From Flavobacterium sp. Root901 (lineage in GTDB: Bacteria > Bacteroidota > Bacteroidia > Flavobacteriales > Flavobacteriaceae), in contig NZ_LMJB01000009.1 in NCBI RefSeq assembly GCF_001429765.1, positions 124,001 to 188,000 on the forward strand: a stretch of 64,000 bases of DNA, in the 5' to 3' direction. Made by a program: the position numbers and the translations under genes. Below are positions 25,418 to 34,317 of this stretch, piece by piece (within the stretch, counting starts at the first letter, position 1; each line of letters opens with the position of its first letter). The notes below the pieces were generated by a model. The model saw only the letters and a program-made list of their open reading frames with translations, was not told the DNA's origin and did no database searches.

Positions 25418-26260
25418 ATGAAAAAAATATTTTTATTAGCCAGTTTATTAATCTGTCTCTACGCAAATGCTCAGGAAGATTTACTTTCAACTCTGGATTC
25501 GACACAAGTAGTGGATAAAAATGCAACTGCTACTTTTAAAGGGCTTCAGATCATAACGCTGCAATCCACAAAATTAGCGGCAAAAAAAGAACTTTATATT
25601 GTGATATCACACCGGTTTGGTTCTGTAAAAGGCGGAATTTCGGAGTTTTTTGGTTTTGATGATGCAACAACAAAAATAGGCGGAATTTACGGTGTAACCG
25701 ATTGGCTTTCGGTAAGTGCGTCCCGTCATACACTTTTAAAAATTTATGAAACATCTCTTAAATACAGACTGGCAAGACAAAACGACCAATTTCCGTTTGA
25801 CATTGTTGGATATAATACAATAGATATCAACAGCGGATTAAAAAAAGATGATTATCCTAAAATAGAATTCTCTGACCGTCTGACATATGTGAATCAGCTT
25901 TTAATTTCAAGAAAATTCTCTGATAAATTATCGCTGGAATTAGCCCCTTCTTACATTCACAAAAATTTATACAATCCGGATAATGAAAACGATAATCAAT
26001 TTACTTTAAGTGCCGGCGGAAGATTAAAACTGACCAAAAGACTTTCTTTAAATCTGGAATATGGAGAAAATTTCAATAAACCTGATTTTTATAATAATCC
26101 ATTATCTGTTGGTTTGGACATAGAAACGGGCGGCCATATTTTTCAGTTAATTTTTACCAATTCGCAGTCTATGACCGAAAGCGGTTATTTAACAAATGCC
26201 ACCGGAGATTGGGGAAAAGGCGACTTTTTCTTTGGATTTAATTTATATAGAGTTTTTTAA
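25418..26260 (+). CDS. DUF5777 beta-barrel protein
   Basis: A 280-residue exported protein. The frame extends upstream to 25394, but the ATG at 25418 gives a proper signal peptide (MKKIFLLASLLICLYANAQ), so it is chosen. The rest matches the DUF5777 barrel family: ATFKGLQIITLQSTKLAAKKELYIVISHRFG, then GIYGVTDWLSVSASRH, and the C-terminal FFFGFNLYRVF ending in Phe, as outer-membrane proteins do. The family has no known function but often neighbours small c-type cytochromes and YceI proteins in this phylum, as here. It may be an outer-membrane channel or scaffold. Confidence 0.82.
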   Translation: MKKIFLLASLLICLYANAQEDLLSTLDSTQVVDKNATATFKGLQIITLQSTKLAAKKELYIVISHRFGSVKGGISEFFGFDDATTKIGGIYGVTDWLSVSASRHTLLKIYETSLKYRLARQNDQFPFDIVGYNTIDINSGLKKDDYPKIEFSDRLTYVNQLLISRKFSDKLSLELAPSYIHKNLYNPDNENDNQFTLSAGGRLKLTKRLSLNLEYGENFNKPDFYNNPLSVGLDIETGGHIFQLIFTNSQSMTESGYLTNATGDWGKGDFFFGFNLYRVF

Positions 26261-26271
26261 AAGTACATAAT

Positions 26272-26622
26272 ATGAAAAAATATATTTTCTTATCTGGCAT
26301 TTTATTTTCCTTATTCAGCTGCGAATCTAACACTTATGAAAGTCTGGAAGAACAGGAAGTTGTTACAGGTCCCGTTACCTATAACGCAAATGCAAAAGCC
26401 ATAATTGATGCCAACTGTATTGCCTGTCATGCTTCTGGCGGAACACTCAAACCTCTTGAAACGTATGCTGAAGTAAAGGATGCGGTATTAAATACAAATT
26501 TATTAGACAGGATTCAGCGTCAAAACGGAACGACAGGACAAATGCCAAAATCAGGAAGAATGTCTCAGGATAAAATAAACATCATTCTGCAATGGAGTGC
26601 AGATGGATTATTAGAAAATTAA
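26272..26622 (+). CDS. c-type cytochrome lipoprotein
   Basis: A 116-residue lipoprotein with the signal ending LFSC (Cys17). One haem site, CIACH (Cys49, Cys52, His53), marks a small monohaem cytochrome c; the distal Met of GQMPKSG near residue 87 is a likely axial ligand. The NANAKAIIDANCIACHASGG context is typical of small c-type domains. The anchor would place it at the periplasmic face of a membrane or at the cell surface. It lies 11 bp after the DUF5777 gene and 11 bp before YceI. Electron transfer to or from the operon's other products is inference. Confidence 0.88.
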   Translation: MKKYIFLSGILFSLFSCESNTYESLEEQEVVTGPVTYNANAKAIIDANCIACHASGGTLKPLETYAEVKDAVLNTNLLDRIQRQNGTTGQMPKSGRMSQDKINIILQWSADGLLEN

Positions 26623-26633
26623 ATCGATACAAA

Positions 26634-27179
26634 ATGAAAAAACAAATTGTAATTCTGCTCCTGTTTGCTGGAATATTTAGTGTTTCTGCTCAAAAATATG
26701 CGACAAAAACAGGGAATTTAAAGTTTGAAGCTTCGGTTGATTCTTTTGAGGAAGTAGCTGCAGAAAACAAAAATACATCTGCCATTCTCGATTCAGGAAC
26801 AGGTGATTTCGCCGTTTTAACACTCCTGAAAGGATTTCGTTTTAAGGTTGCCTTAATGGAAGAACATTTTAATGAAAATTATGTAGAATCGGATAAATTT
26901 CCTAAAGCTTCATTTAAAGGAAAAATAGAAGATTTTGATGCTTCGAAACTTTCATCAACAGCGAAAACAGTTAAAATTTCCGGAGATTTAACTTTACATG
27001 GAAAAACAAAAAAAATTACCGCCAATGCTAAAATCATAAAATTAAATGACAAGATTACAGTAAGCGGAAATTTTGAGGTAATGGCAGCAGATTTTAATAT
27101 TGAAATTCCAAAACTTGTCAGCAAAAAAGTCGCTGATAAAATAAAAGTAAGTTTCAGCCTTCCGCTTACCAAAATGTAA
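26634..27179 (+). CDS. YceI-family periplasmic lipocalin-like protein
   Basis: A 181-residue exported protein. The frame overlaps the cytochrome gene, but the ATG at 26634 gives a clean signal peptide (MKKQIVILLLFAGIFSVSAQ), so this start is used. The YceI core is visible: GNLKFEASVDSFEEVAAENK, then DKFPKASFKGKIEDF and ISGDLTLHGKTKKI. YceI proteins form a lipocalin-like barrel that binds polyisoprenoid quinones or similar amphiphiles. A quinone carrier beside a haem lipoprotein would be a sensible pair, but no substrate is shown. A terminator at 27205-27240 ends the operon. Confidence 0.9.
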   Translation: MKKQIVILLLFAGIFSVSAQKYATKTGNLKFEASVDSFEEVAAENKNTSAILDSGTGDFAVLTLLKGFRFKVALMEEHFNENYVESDKFPKASFKGKIEDFDASKLSSTAKTVKISGDLTLHGKTKKITANAKIIKLNDKITVSGNFEVMAADFNIEIPKLVSKKVADKIKVSFSLPLTKM

Positions 27180-27204
27180 TTTTTTTAGTTTATGGTTAGT
27201 TATT

Positions 27205-27240
27205 AGAGTGCTGCATATTTCAATGCAGCACTCTTATTTT
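27205..27240 (+). terminator. Terminator of the envelope operon
   Basis: AGAGTGCTGCAT (27205-27216) pairs with ATGCAGCACTCT (27223-27234), followed by TATTTTTT. Confidence 0.88.
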
Positions 27241-27244
27241 TTTA

Positions 27245-28225
27245 TTATTTACCTGTAGTTTGCTGCAATTTAGCAGGATAACGATCTCCTTGTATGGTAG
27301 TTTGTGCAAAAGCATCGTCTATTTTTTTAACATCTTCTGCTGATAAATTAATAGAGGCACCGCCAATATTTTCAGTTAACCGGTGAGATTTTGTTGTTCC
27401 CGGAATTGGAGCAATCCACGGTTTTTGTGCCAAAAGCCAGCCTAATGCAATTTGTGCCGGAGATGCTTGTTTTTGTGAAGCGATTGCTGATAATAAATCT
27501 ACCAGTTTTTGATTTGCTTTTCTGTTTTCTTCACTAAAACGAGGCAGGTTGTTTCTAAAATCAGTCGCTTCAAAGCTTGTATTTGCGTTGATTGCGCCAG
27601 TTAAAAATCCTCTGCCTAAAGGGCTGAACGGGACAAAACCAATTCCTAATTCTTCCAGAACCGGTAAAACTTCCAACTCAGGTTCTCTCCACCAAATAGA
27701 ATATTCACTTTGTAATGCTGATACCGGCTGCACTGCATGTGCTTTGCGAATTGACTCCGCGCCTGCTTCAGAAAGTCCAAAGTATTTTACTTTTCCTTCC
27801 TGTATAAGATCTTTAACGGTTCCGGCAACATCTTCAATTGGCACATTCTGATCTACTCTGTGCTGATAAAACAAATCGATAACATCTGTTTTCATACGTC
27901 GCAAAGATTCTTCGGCCACTGCCCTGATATTTTCCGGACGGCTGTCTTGTCCGTTAAATGCCTTTCCGTCTTTAAAACCAAACTTTGTAGCAATAACAAC
28001 CTCTTTTCTAAACGGTGCCAAAGCCTCTCCTACCAATTCTTCATTGGCAATACCATACGCCTCTGCAGTATCAAAAAAAGTAATTCCCTGTTCGTATGCT
28101 TCTCTAATTAATTTAATTCCGTGTTGTTTGTCTACTGCTGTACCGTAAGCAAAACTTAACCCCATACAGCCCAAACCTAGTGCAGAAACTTCTAATCCTT
28201 GTGTTCCTAATATTCTCTTTTCCAT
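27245..28225 (-). CDS. Aldo/keto reductase
   Basis: A 326-residue NADP(H)-dependent oxidoreductase of the AKR13/YajO-like type. The N-terminus LGTQGLEVSALGLGCMGLSF is standard. The Asp and Tyr of the catalytic tetrad lie in FFDTAEAYG, Lys in ATKFGF, and His in FYQHRVD. The C-terminal cofactor loop IPGTTKSHRLTENIG is conserved. No substrate can be named. It is divergent from an AraC regulator 178 bp away, which is the most likely controller of this gene, as is common for such reductases. Confidence 0.9.
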   Translation of the reverse strand: MEKRILGTQGLEVSALGLGCMGLSFAYGTAVDKQHGIKLIREAYEQGITFFDTAEAYGIANEELVGEALAPFRKEVVIATKFGFKDGKAFNGQDSRPENIRAVAEESLRRMKTDVIDLFYQHRVDQNVPIEDVAGTVKDLIQEGKVKYFGLSEAGAESIRKAHAVQPVSALQSEYSIWWREPELEVLPVLEELGIGFVPFSPLGRGFLTGAINANTSFEATDFRNNLPRFSEENRKANQKLVDLLSAIASQKQASPAQIALGWLLAQKPWIAPIPGTTKSHRLTENIGGASINLSAEDVKKIDDAFAQTTIQGDRYPAKLQQTTGK

Positions 28226-28403
28226 AATTTAATTATATAAAAGTTTATTGTTATTTTTAATACTACAAATTTCTTTCAATAATCTTGTTCGGATATAATA
28301 CAGATTACTGCTATTATTACCATTTTTACTGATTTGAATAATGACACTAAGTTATTAAGAATCTGAATAGTATATTTGTGTAAGATAATTTTATAAACAG
28401 ATC

Positions 28404-29297
28404 ATGGAACACATAAAACTCGAAAAAGTTACGCAGTACAATCAGTTAAAAGGTGTCGAAACGCAGCACCCTTTAATCAGTGTTTTTGATAATTCTAATA
28501 GTAAGCCGCTTCCAAACAATACTCGTTTACATTTTAGTTTTTATGCGATATTATTAAAAGCCGGAAATTGCGGCGAATTAAAATACGGACGCAATAATTA
28601 CGATTATAATGATGGCACAATGGTTTTTGTAGCGCCCGGCCAGGTACTCGAAGTTAATAATACAGACAATTATAAATCGACGGGCTTAACATTGCTTTTT
28701 CATCCTGATCTCATAAAAGGAACTTCACTTTTTAGAAATATAAATCAATATTCCTTCTTTTCGTATGATTCGCACGAAGCGCTTCATTTATCTCTGAAAG
28801 AACAGCAGATTATAAAAGATTTATTTAATAAATTAGAATACGAATTAAGCCAGTCTATTGACAAACACAGTAAAAGCATTATAAGCAATACGATAGAACT
28901 GCTTTTAAATCATTGTGTGCGTTTTTATGACAGGCAGTTTATTACCCGCGATGTAATCAATACCGATATTCTGTCAAAATTTGAGCATTTATTAAATGAT
29001 TATTTCCTGTCTGAAAATGCACAGGATGAGGGTTTACCTTCTGTTGGATATTTTGCAGCTCTTTTACATCTGTCTTCTAATTATTTTGGAGATTTAATTA
29101 AGAAAGAAACCGGAAAATCTGCTCAGGAACATATTCAGCTTAAATTAATAAATCTGGCGAAAGAACGAATTTTCGATACCGAAAAATCGGTTAGCCAGAT
29201 TGCTTTTGAATTAGGATTTAAATATCCGCAGCATTTTAATCGAATGTTTAAAAAGAATACCGGCTATACGCCAATTGAATATAGAAACCTAAACTAG
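28404..29297 (+). CDS. AraC-family transcriptional regulator
   Basis: A 297-residue regulator. The N-terminal half is a cupin-like sensor (about 40-120, FYAILLKAGNCGELKYGR, VFVAPGQVLEV). The C-terminal AraC domain (about 200-297) includes YFAALLHLSSNYFGDLIKKETG and then SVSQIAFELGFKYPQHFNRMFKKNTG. A -7 box TATATTTG lies at 28371-28378. It is divergent from the aldo/keto reductase and 4 bp before the antiporter on the same strand, so it may regulate both. The ligand is unknown. Confidence 0.9.
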   Translation: MEHIKLEKVTQYNQLKGVETQHPLISVFDNSNSKPLPNNTRLHFSFYAILLKAGNCGELKYGRNNYDYNDGTMVFVAPGQVLEVNNTDNYKSTGLTLLFHPDLIKGTSLFRNINQYSFFSYDSHEALHLSLKEQQIIKDLFNKLEYELSQSIDKHSKSIISNTIELLLNHCVRFYDRQFITRDVINTDILSKFEHLLNDYFLSENAQDEGLPSVGYFAALLHLSSNYFGDLIKKETGKSAQEHIQLKLINLAKERIFDTEKSVSQIAFELGFKYPQHFNRMFKKNTGYTPIEYRNLN

Positions 29298-29301
29298 AAG
29301 A

Positions 29302-30876
29302 ATGCTGGACAATTTCCCTTTTTATCTTGGTCTTTTGATTATTATTTTATTGCTGATCATGGTCGCCAATAAAATAAAAGTAGCTTATCCGATACTGCTC
29401 GTACTGGCAGGATTAATTATCAGTTTTATTCCGGGAGTTCCCGCGATAAACATCGAACCAGAACTTATATTTTTTATTTTTCTGCCTCCGTTATTATATG
29501 AAGCCGCGTGGACCGTTTCATGGAAAGAATTATGGCGATGGCGCCGTATCATTACCAGTTTTGCTTTTATCGTTGTTTTTGTTTCGGCACTTTCTGTTGC
29601 GGTTGTCGCCAATTATTTTATTCCGGGCTTTTCGTTAGCGTTGGGTTTTGTGCTGGGCGGAATAGTTTCTCCTCCTGATGCCGTAAGTGCGGGTGCAATT
29701 CTAAAATTTGTGAAAGTTCCTAAAACACTTTCTTCCATATTAGAAGGCGAAAGTCTATTAAATGACGCTTCTTCTCTAATTATTTTCAGGTTTGCCATGG
29801 TTGCAGTAGCAACTGAGCAATTTATATTTTATAAAGCTGCAATTAGTTTTAGCTGGATGGTTTTGGGCGGTGTCGCGATTGGTCTATTAATTGGATGGCT
29901 TTTTATGAAAGCACACAAATATCTCCCGACTGACTCTAATGCCGATATTGTTTTATCATTATTAACACCATATATTATTTACCTGGCTGCCGAAGAAGTT
30001 CACAGTTCCGGAGTACTGGCCGTCGTAAGCTGCGGATTGCTTTTATCGAATAACAGACATCGTTTTCTGAGCAGCAAATCACGATTGCAGGGCGTCAATG
30101 TATGGGAAAGTTTTTGCTTTATATTAAACGGATTGGTTTTTATGCTAATCGGATTAGACTTGCCTCAAATTACCAAAGGACTTGAAGGCACCAGTCTTTT
30201 AATGGCAATTGTGTATGGTGTCCTGATCACTTTAGTTTTAATTATAAGCAGAATATTATCTTCTTACGGTGCCGTTATAGTGACACTAATTGCCCGAAAT
30301 TTTATCACGGTTGCAGATACCAGAAATCCCGGTTATAAAACACCTTTTATATTGGGCTGGACCGGAATGCGTGGTGTTGTATCTCTGGCAGCGGCATTGT
30401 CTATTCCTGTTTATTTGAACAATGGCAATGGATTTCCGCAGCGAAATCTCATTTTATTTATCACTTTTATCGTAATTCTTTTGACCTTATTAATTCAGGG
30501 ATTAACGCTTCCGTATTTTATCAGAAAAATTAAACTTCCAAATATTTATGATCCTGTGCCTCGCGAAGAAGCCTATAATCAGGTGCGGCAAGAGCTTGCT
30601 GAGTTTGCTTTGCATTATTTAAAAACCAATTATGAAGGCCAGTTAGACAATAATACGACGTTACAGCATCTTATTCAAAAATGGGAACAGCACATTAAAG
30701 GAATCGACAATGAAGCTATAAGTCAGGATTTAAAACATATTTATCTTGATTTATTAAACCAGCAGCGACAATGGCTGATTAATAAAAACAAAGAAGATCA
30801 AACTTTAGACGAATCGATTATACGCAGACAGATGCATTATCTGGATATTGAAGAAGAAAAACTGCGGTATCTTTAG
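29302..30876 (+). CDS. Na+/H+ antiporter, CPA1 family
   Basis: A 524-residue inner-membrane antiporter. About 12 membrane helices cover residues 5-415, followed by a soluble tail of about 110 residues. The CPA1 signature block is clear: GGIVSPPDAVSAGAIL, then SILEGESLLNDASSLI. An Arg-containing helix (GWTGMRGVVSLAAALSIP) further supports NhaP-like function. It would exchange sodium or potassium for protons for pH and salt balance. It follows the AraC regulator by 4 bp and is probably co-transcribed with it. The tail (YNQVRQELAEFALHYL onwards) looks helical and may be regulatory. Confidence 0.92.
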   Translation: MLDNFPFYLGLLIIILLLIMVANKIKVAYPILLVLAGLIISFIPGVPAINIEPELIFFIFLPPLLYEAAWTVSWKELWRWRRIITSFAFIVVFVSALSVAVVANYFIPGFSLALGFVLGGIVSPPDAVSAGAILKFVKVPKTLSSILEGESLLNDASSLIIFRFAMVAVATEQFIFYKAAISFSWMVLGGVAIGLLIGWLFMKAHKYLPTDSNADIVLSLLTPYIIYLAAEEVHSSGVLAVVSCGLLLSNNRHRFLSSKSRLQGVNVWESFCFILNGLVFMLIGLDLPQITKGLEGTSLLMAIVYGVLITLVLIISRILSSYGAVIVTLIARNFITVADTRNPGYKTPFILGWTGMRGVVSLAAALSIPVYLNNGNGFPQRNLILFITFIVILLTLLIQGLTLPYFIRKIKLPNIYDPVPREEAYNQVRQELAEFALHYLKTNYEGQLDNNTTLQHLIQKWEQHIKGIDNEAISQDLKHIYLDLLNQQRQWLINKNKEDQTLDESIIRRQMHYLDIEEEKLRYL

Positions 30877-31106
30877 CAATGTACCGGCAATACAAATAAG
30901 TACTTTGAAAGAATTTAATAAAAAATTAAGCTTTTTTCTTTAACAAAATTATTAACTTGTTGTAGAAATAGAAAGACATTTGAGTATCTCCCTGATTAAA
31001 AAAAGGCATATTATTTTTTTTATCAGCCAATTAAGTTCAAACTGACATACTAATTTGTGACACATAAAATGAATTTCTTTTTTTATTGTAATTAAAACCC
31101 AAAACT

Positions 31107-32573
31107 ATGCGTGTACCCGTTGTTCGAAAAAGTATAAAATTTACCCCGGATTCAAGAAGGGTTGTTGCCCGATATTTTATGAATGGTTATGAACGAACCC
31201 AGCAGATGGTTCTTCGGATTATGACTCTGGATGAAAAACAAGTTTTAGAAACCTTAGAACAAACACTTCGTGAATTTGCCAGAAGACATCGAAATATTTC
31301 TGCCGTGTTTTTTAGACACTGCGAAAAAATCAGACCTATAATCGAATCCATGCAGATTGATTATGAAGGCATGACATTAAATCGAAAAATGCTGATTGGT
31401 TCGTATTGTACAATGGAATATGCGATAGAATCTGCCGCTATTTTCAATCCGTCTATTGTAGAAGATTTTGATCAGTCGGGTTTGGAAATGGGCGAAAAAC
31501 GTGTTATTATTTCTTTTCGCGCTACAGGTGAAGGTCACATTTCTTCAATTGTTTTTAGAAGAGGAATTCTTGACAGAGACAATAATCTCCAAATAATGAA
31601 AATCGGCCATCATATTGACAAGGCCGAAATCGAGCATAAAACTTTATTCAACAAAGAGCGTTTTTTAACCAAGCTGCTCGAAATGCATACGCAGGACAAA
31701 TACATTGACCAGATTATGCAGGATCTTCCAAATGAATTTGAATTTGCCATTTTAAAAAACACTTTAAAAACCGCTTTAAGCGATCCGTCGATCATTCAGG
31801 AAAGAAGAGTTGCATTAGAAGAAATACTCTGGCTTGCCAATTCTTTTTATGACTTACAGTTTAAACATGATTCTGATATTACAGAACGTGTTATTTTCCC
31901 TATTTCTGATTCGGAAAGCCGTGGAATTGAAGACGCTCGTTTCGTTCGTTTTGTTGATGATGATAATTCGGTACGCGTTATGGCTACTTACACCGCATAT
32001 AATGGCCACGCTATATTACCAAAATTAATTTCTACTGAGGATTTTTATTCTTTCAGAGTAATGCCATTACACGGAGAAGGTGCTCAAAATAAAAATCTTG
32101 CTTTGTTTCCAAGAAAAATTAAAGGAAAATACGCCATGCTTGCCCGAATTGATGGTGTAAACAATTACATTATGTATTCGAACAGAGTTACACAATGGAA
32201 TAATCCTGTTTTATTACAGCAGCCGCGTTACACCTGGGAACTTACGCAAATAGGAAACTGCGGATCGCCTCTTTGGACAGAAGAAGGCTGGCTTGTCATT
32301 ACGCACGGTGTTGGAACAATGCGACGCTACTGCATTGGAGCCTCATTATTTGATCTTGATGATCCTTCAAAAGAAATTGGAAGGCTAAGCGAACCTTTAC
32401 TTTCTCCATTAGAAGACGAACGCGAAGGTTATGTTCCGAATGTTGTGTATTCCTGCGGAGCAATTATTCACAATAATAGTTTGATATTGCCTTATGCCGT
32501 TTCGGATTATTCGTCTACTTACGGTGTTGTCGATATGGTTGAATTGCTGGATGCTTTGAAGAAGAGTAAGTAA
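31107..32573 (+). CDS. Glycosidase/phosphorylase family GH130
   Basis: A 488-residue cytosolic protein without signal peptide. The five-bladed propeller covers about 170-480. The GIEDARFVRFVDDDNSVRV block at about 272-290 and the IGNCGSPLWTEEGWLVITHG segment are typical of GH130, a family of beta-mannoside phosphorylases and related enzymes. An extra N-terminal helical region of about 150 residues (EQTLREFARRHRNISAVFF) is also known in some family members. Which mannoside or whether phosphorolysis or hydrolysis applies is not decidable here. A 230-bp leader and a following terminator indicate a single-gene unit. Confidence 0.85.
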   Translation: MRVPVVRKSIKFTPDSRRVVARYFMNGYERTQQMVLRIMTLDEKQVLETLEQTLREFARRHRNISAVFFRHCEKIRPIIESMQIDYEGMTLNRKMLIGSYCTMEYAIESAAIFNPSIVEDFDQSGLEMGEKRVIISFRATGEGHISSIVFRRGILDRDNNLQIMKIGHHIDKAEIEHKTLFNKERFLTKLLEMHTQDKYIDQIMQDLPNEFEFAILKNTLKTALSDPSIIQERRVALEEILWLANSFYDLQFKHDSDITERVIFPISDSESRGIEDARFVRFVDDDNSVRVMATYTAYNGHAILPKLISTEDFYSFRVMPLHGEGAQNKNLALFPRKIKGKYAMLARIDGVNNYIMYSNRVTQWNNPVLLQQPRYTWELTQIGNCGSPLWTEEGWLVITHGVGTMRRYCIGASLFDLDDPSKEIGRLSEPLLSPLEDEREGYVPNVVYSCGAIIHNNSLILPYAVSDYSSTYGVVDMVELLDALKKSK

Positions 32574-32583
32574 TAAGAATAAC

Positions 32584-32618
32584 AAAACCCTTAAACAAAT
32601 AAATGTTTAAGGGTTTTT
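32584..32618. terminator. Bidirectional terminator after GH130
   Basis: A 14-base stem (32584-32597 with 32604-32617, core CCCTTAAACA) with A-run and T-run flanks separates GH130 from the convergent SDR gene. Confidence 0.85.
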
Positions 32619-32637
32619 AGTTTTCAAATTAAAACAG

Positions 32638-33306
32638 TTAATCTAAACCGGGAATGGTAATATCCCAAAATTTCCCTGAATTTGTATTTGAAAGAATCGC
32701 ATCGTAAATCCCGTCAGCAGAATCTTTTGTTGTAAATGGTGCTTGGTTTCCGCCTAATTTAGTCTGCACCCAGCCCGGGTGAATTGGCGTTACAATAATT
32801 TGTCTGTCAATTACTCTTGAAGCCAGCATTGCTGCATACATGTTAATTGCGTTTTTTGATAATCTGTACGCTGTTCCGTTTGGTGCTGCATTTTTTAACA
32901 ATCCCATACTGCTGGAAATAAAAGCGATCTTTCCGCCTGTTTTAATATGTTTTAACAATAATTCTGTAAAGAATATCACACTAGTTACATTCGTATTTAT
33001 TGTAGCTGTAAAAGATTCAAAATCTGGTTCGATTGAAAAAACGTCCGGCGCAATTCCGGCATTATTTACCAGCAGATCGATACTTTCTGTAATGGCTAAA
33101 ATAGCATTAACGGCGTTATCCCTGCTTTCCTGACTGGTTGCTTCCAAGGGAACTATTTTTAAATTAGAATGCGAAAAATCATCTAAACTTCCCGACCTTG
33201 TTGTTCCAATTACATTATAATTTTCGTTCAGTAATTTTTGGGTAAGCGCCAAACCTATCCCGCTGCTTATTCCTGTTACTACAGCTGTTTTATATAATTT
33301 GTTCAT
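32638..33306 (-). CDS. Short-chain dehydrogenase/reductase
   Basis: A 222-residue Rossmann-fold oxidoreductase. The cofactor motif GISSGIG (about 13-19, TGxxxGxG type) opens the protein; NNAG follows at about 86-89; the catalytic Ser lies in FISSSMGLL and the YRLSK block gives Tyr and Lys. At 222 residues it is slightly short for a classical SDR but complete. It is 17 bp downstream of the SnoaL-like gene in one operon, facing an HxlR regulator gene, an arrangement common for detoxification or stress-induced reductases. Substrate is unknown. Confidence 0.9.
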   Translation of the reverse strand: MNKLYKTAVVTGISSGIGLALTQKLLNENYNVIGTTRSGSLDDFSHSNLKIVPLEATSQESRDNAVNAILAITESIDLLVNNAGIAPDVFSIEPDFESFTATINTNVTSVIFFTELLLKHIKTGGKIAFISSSMGLLKNAAPNGTAYRLSKNAINMYAAMLASRVIDRQIIVTPIHPGWVQTKLGGNQAPFTTKDSADGIYDAILSNTNSGKFWDITIPGLD

Positions 33307-33323
33307 TTGATTTTTATCTTACA

Positions 33324-33773
33324 TTAATTATTTGCTTTAAATCCGCCGCTTTGCATTAGTAAACCAAACCAATCTTCTAAATGCCAGGTATGCGTTATTT
33401 TTCCATCTTTTAAATAATGAAATTCATGTATGGCAATTGAAACTTTTTTGTCCGTTGCCGGTATGCCGATTAATTCTTTATTGTGCGTAAATACAATCTC
33501 AGCTCGTACTGCCGCACGTTCATGCGTTCCGAATATTTCTAAAATATTAATTTCAATATCCGGAAAATCAGCCGTAAAACCTTTAATAATATCTTGTAAG
33601 CCTTTTGGACCTTGGGCCTGATCAGGCAAAAGCGGGATATCTTTCCAGTCCGGCGTGCAGATTTCATCTAATAATTCGGGTTGTTTTGTTCCCCAAAGTG
33701 CATAAAAGGTTTTAATTGATTGGATTTCGGATGTTGTTAATCCTTTTACCATTCCTTCTTTATTTGTATTCAT
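33324..33773 (-). CDS. SnoaL-like ester cyclase family protein
   Basis: A 149-residue protein of the NTF2/SnoaL fold. WGTKQPELLDEICTPDWKDIP is followed by GLQDIIKGFTADFPDIEINILEIF, then VSIAIHEFHYLKDGKITHTWHLEDWFGLL, which gives the family's conserved His/Asp/Trp near the C-terminus. The pathway role is not shown; many such proteins are isomerases or hydrolases of small molecules and many are uncharacterised. It is first in the operon with the SDR and divergent from the HxlR regulator at 33935. Confidence 0.82.
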   Translation of the reverse strand: MNTNKEGMVKGLTTSEIQSIKTFYALWGTKQPELLDEICTPDWKDIPLLPDQAQGPKGLQDIIKGFTADFPDIEINILEIFGTHERAAVRAEIVFTHNKELIGIPATDKKVSIAIHEFHYLKDGKITHTWHLEDWFGLLMQSGGFKANN

Positions 33774-33860
33774 AATTTCATGTTTTTGAGTCTCTTTTTC
33801 TGCAGAAAAAATGGCTTTTAGTATTTCTTAATTACTTTTGTTTCCAATAGTTCAACAAAT

Positions 33861-33883
33861 AAACTATCAATAGTTTATATTTG
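33861..33883 (+). promoter_or_regulatory. Operator-like palindrome overlapping a -7 box
   Basis: AAACTAT-CA-ATAGTTT (33861-33876) is a perfect 7+2+7 palindrome. TATATTTG (33876-33883) fits the -7 consensus for the HxlR gene and touches the palindrome's last base. A further ATAGTT lies just upstream. The position suits an HxlR-type autoregulatory site that also controls the SnoaL/SDR operon. Confidence 0.6.
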
Positions 33884-33934
33884 CAACTAATGAGAATTGA
33901 TTTAAGAAAAATTGCGGTAACCGAAAAGTAACTT

Positions 33935-34303
33935 ATGGGAAGAAAAATAATTGAGAACAAAGATTTTTGTTCCATGCTGCACACAATGAATAATATTGGC
34001 AATAAATGGAAACCTATTATTTTATATTTACTGGCTAATAAAAGTGTACGTTTTGGAAAATTACTTTTCTTTATGGAAGGCGTTTCGAGAAAAGTATTAA
34101 CAGATCAGCTTCGTGAACTTGAAGACGATGGTTTTATCATCAGGCAGAAATTTGGAGAAGTTCCGCCAAGAGTAGAATATTCTCTATCAGAAAAAGGAAA
34201 ATCTTTTCTTCCCATTTTAAAACAAATGTGCGAATGGACTATTAAATGGAATCCTGAAATTTCATTTATGGATTGCAAAATAGTATTAGAAGCAGAAGAT
34301 TAA
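33935..34303 (+). CDS. HxlR-family transcriptional regulator
   Basis: A 122-residue winged-helix regulator. The family core is plain: CSMLHTMNNIGNKWKPIILYLL, then GVSRKVLTDQLRELEDDGFI and REKF/PPRVEYSLSEKGKSF in the wing. The Cys at about residue 11 near the N-terminus is in the place where redox-sensing members (YodB, HypR) carry their reactive cysteine. It is divergent from the SnoaL/SDR operon with a palindrome between them, and probably represses both. Electrophile or redox sensing is inferred only from the cysteine. Confidence 0.9.
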   Translation: MGRKIIENKDFCSMLHTMNNIGNKWKPIILYLLANKSVRFGKLLFFMEGVSRKVLTDQLRELEDDGFIIRQKFGEVPPRVEYSLSEKGKSFLPILKQMCEWTIKWNPEISFMDCKIVLEAED

Positions 34304-34317
34304 ATTTACTGCAATCG

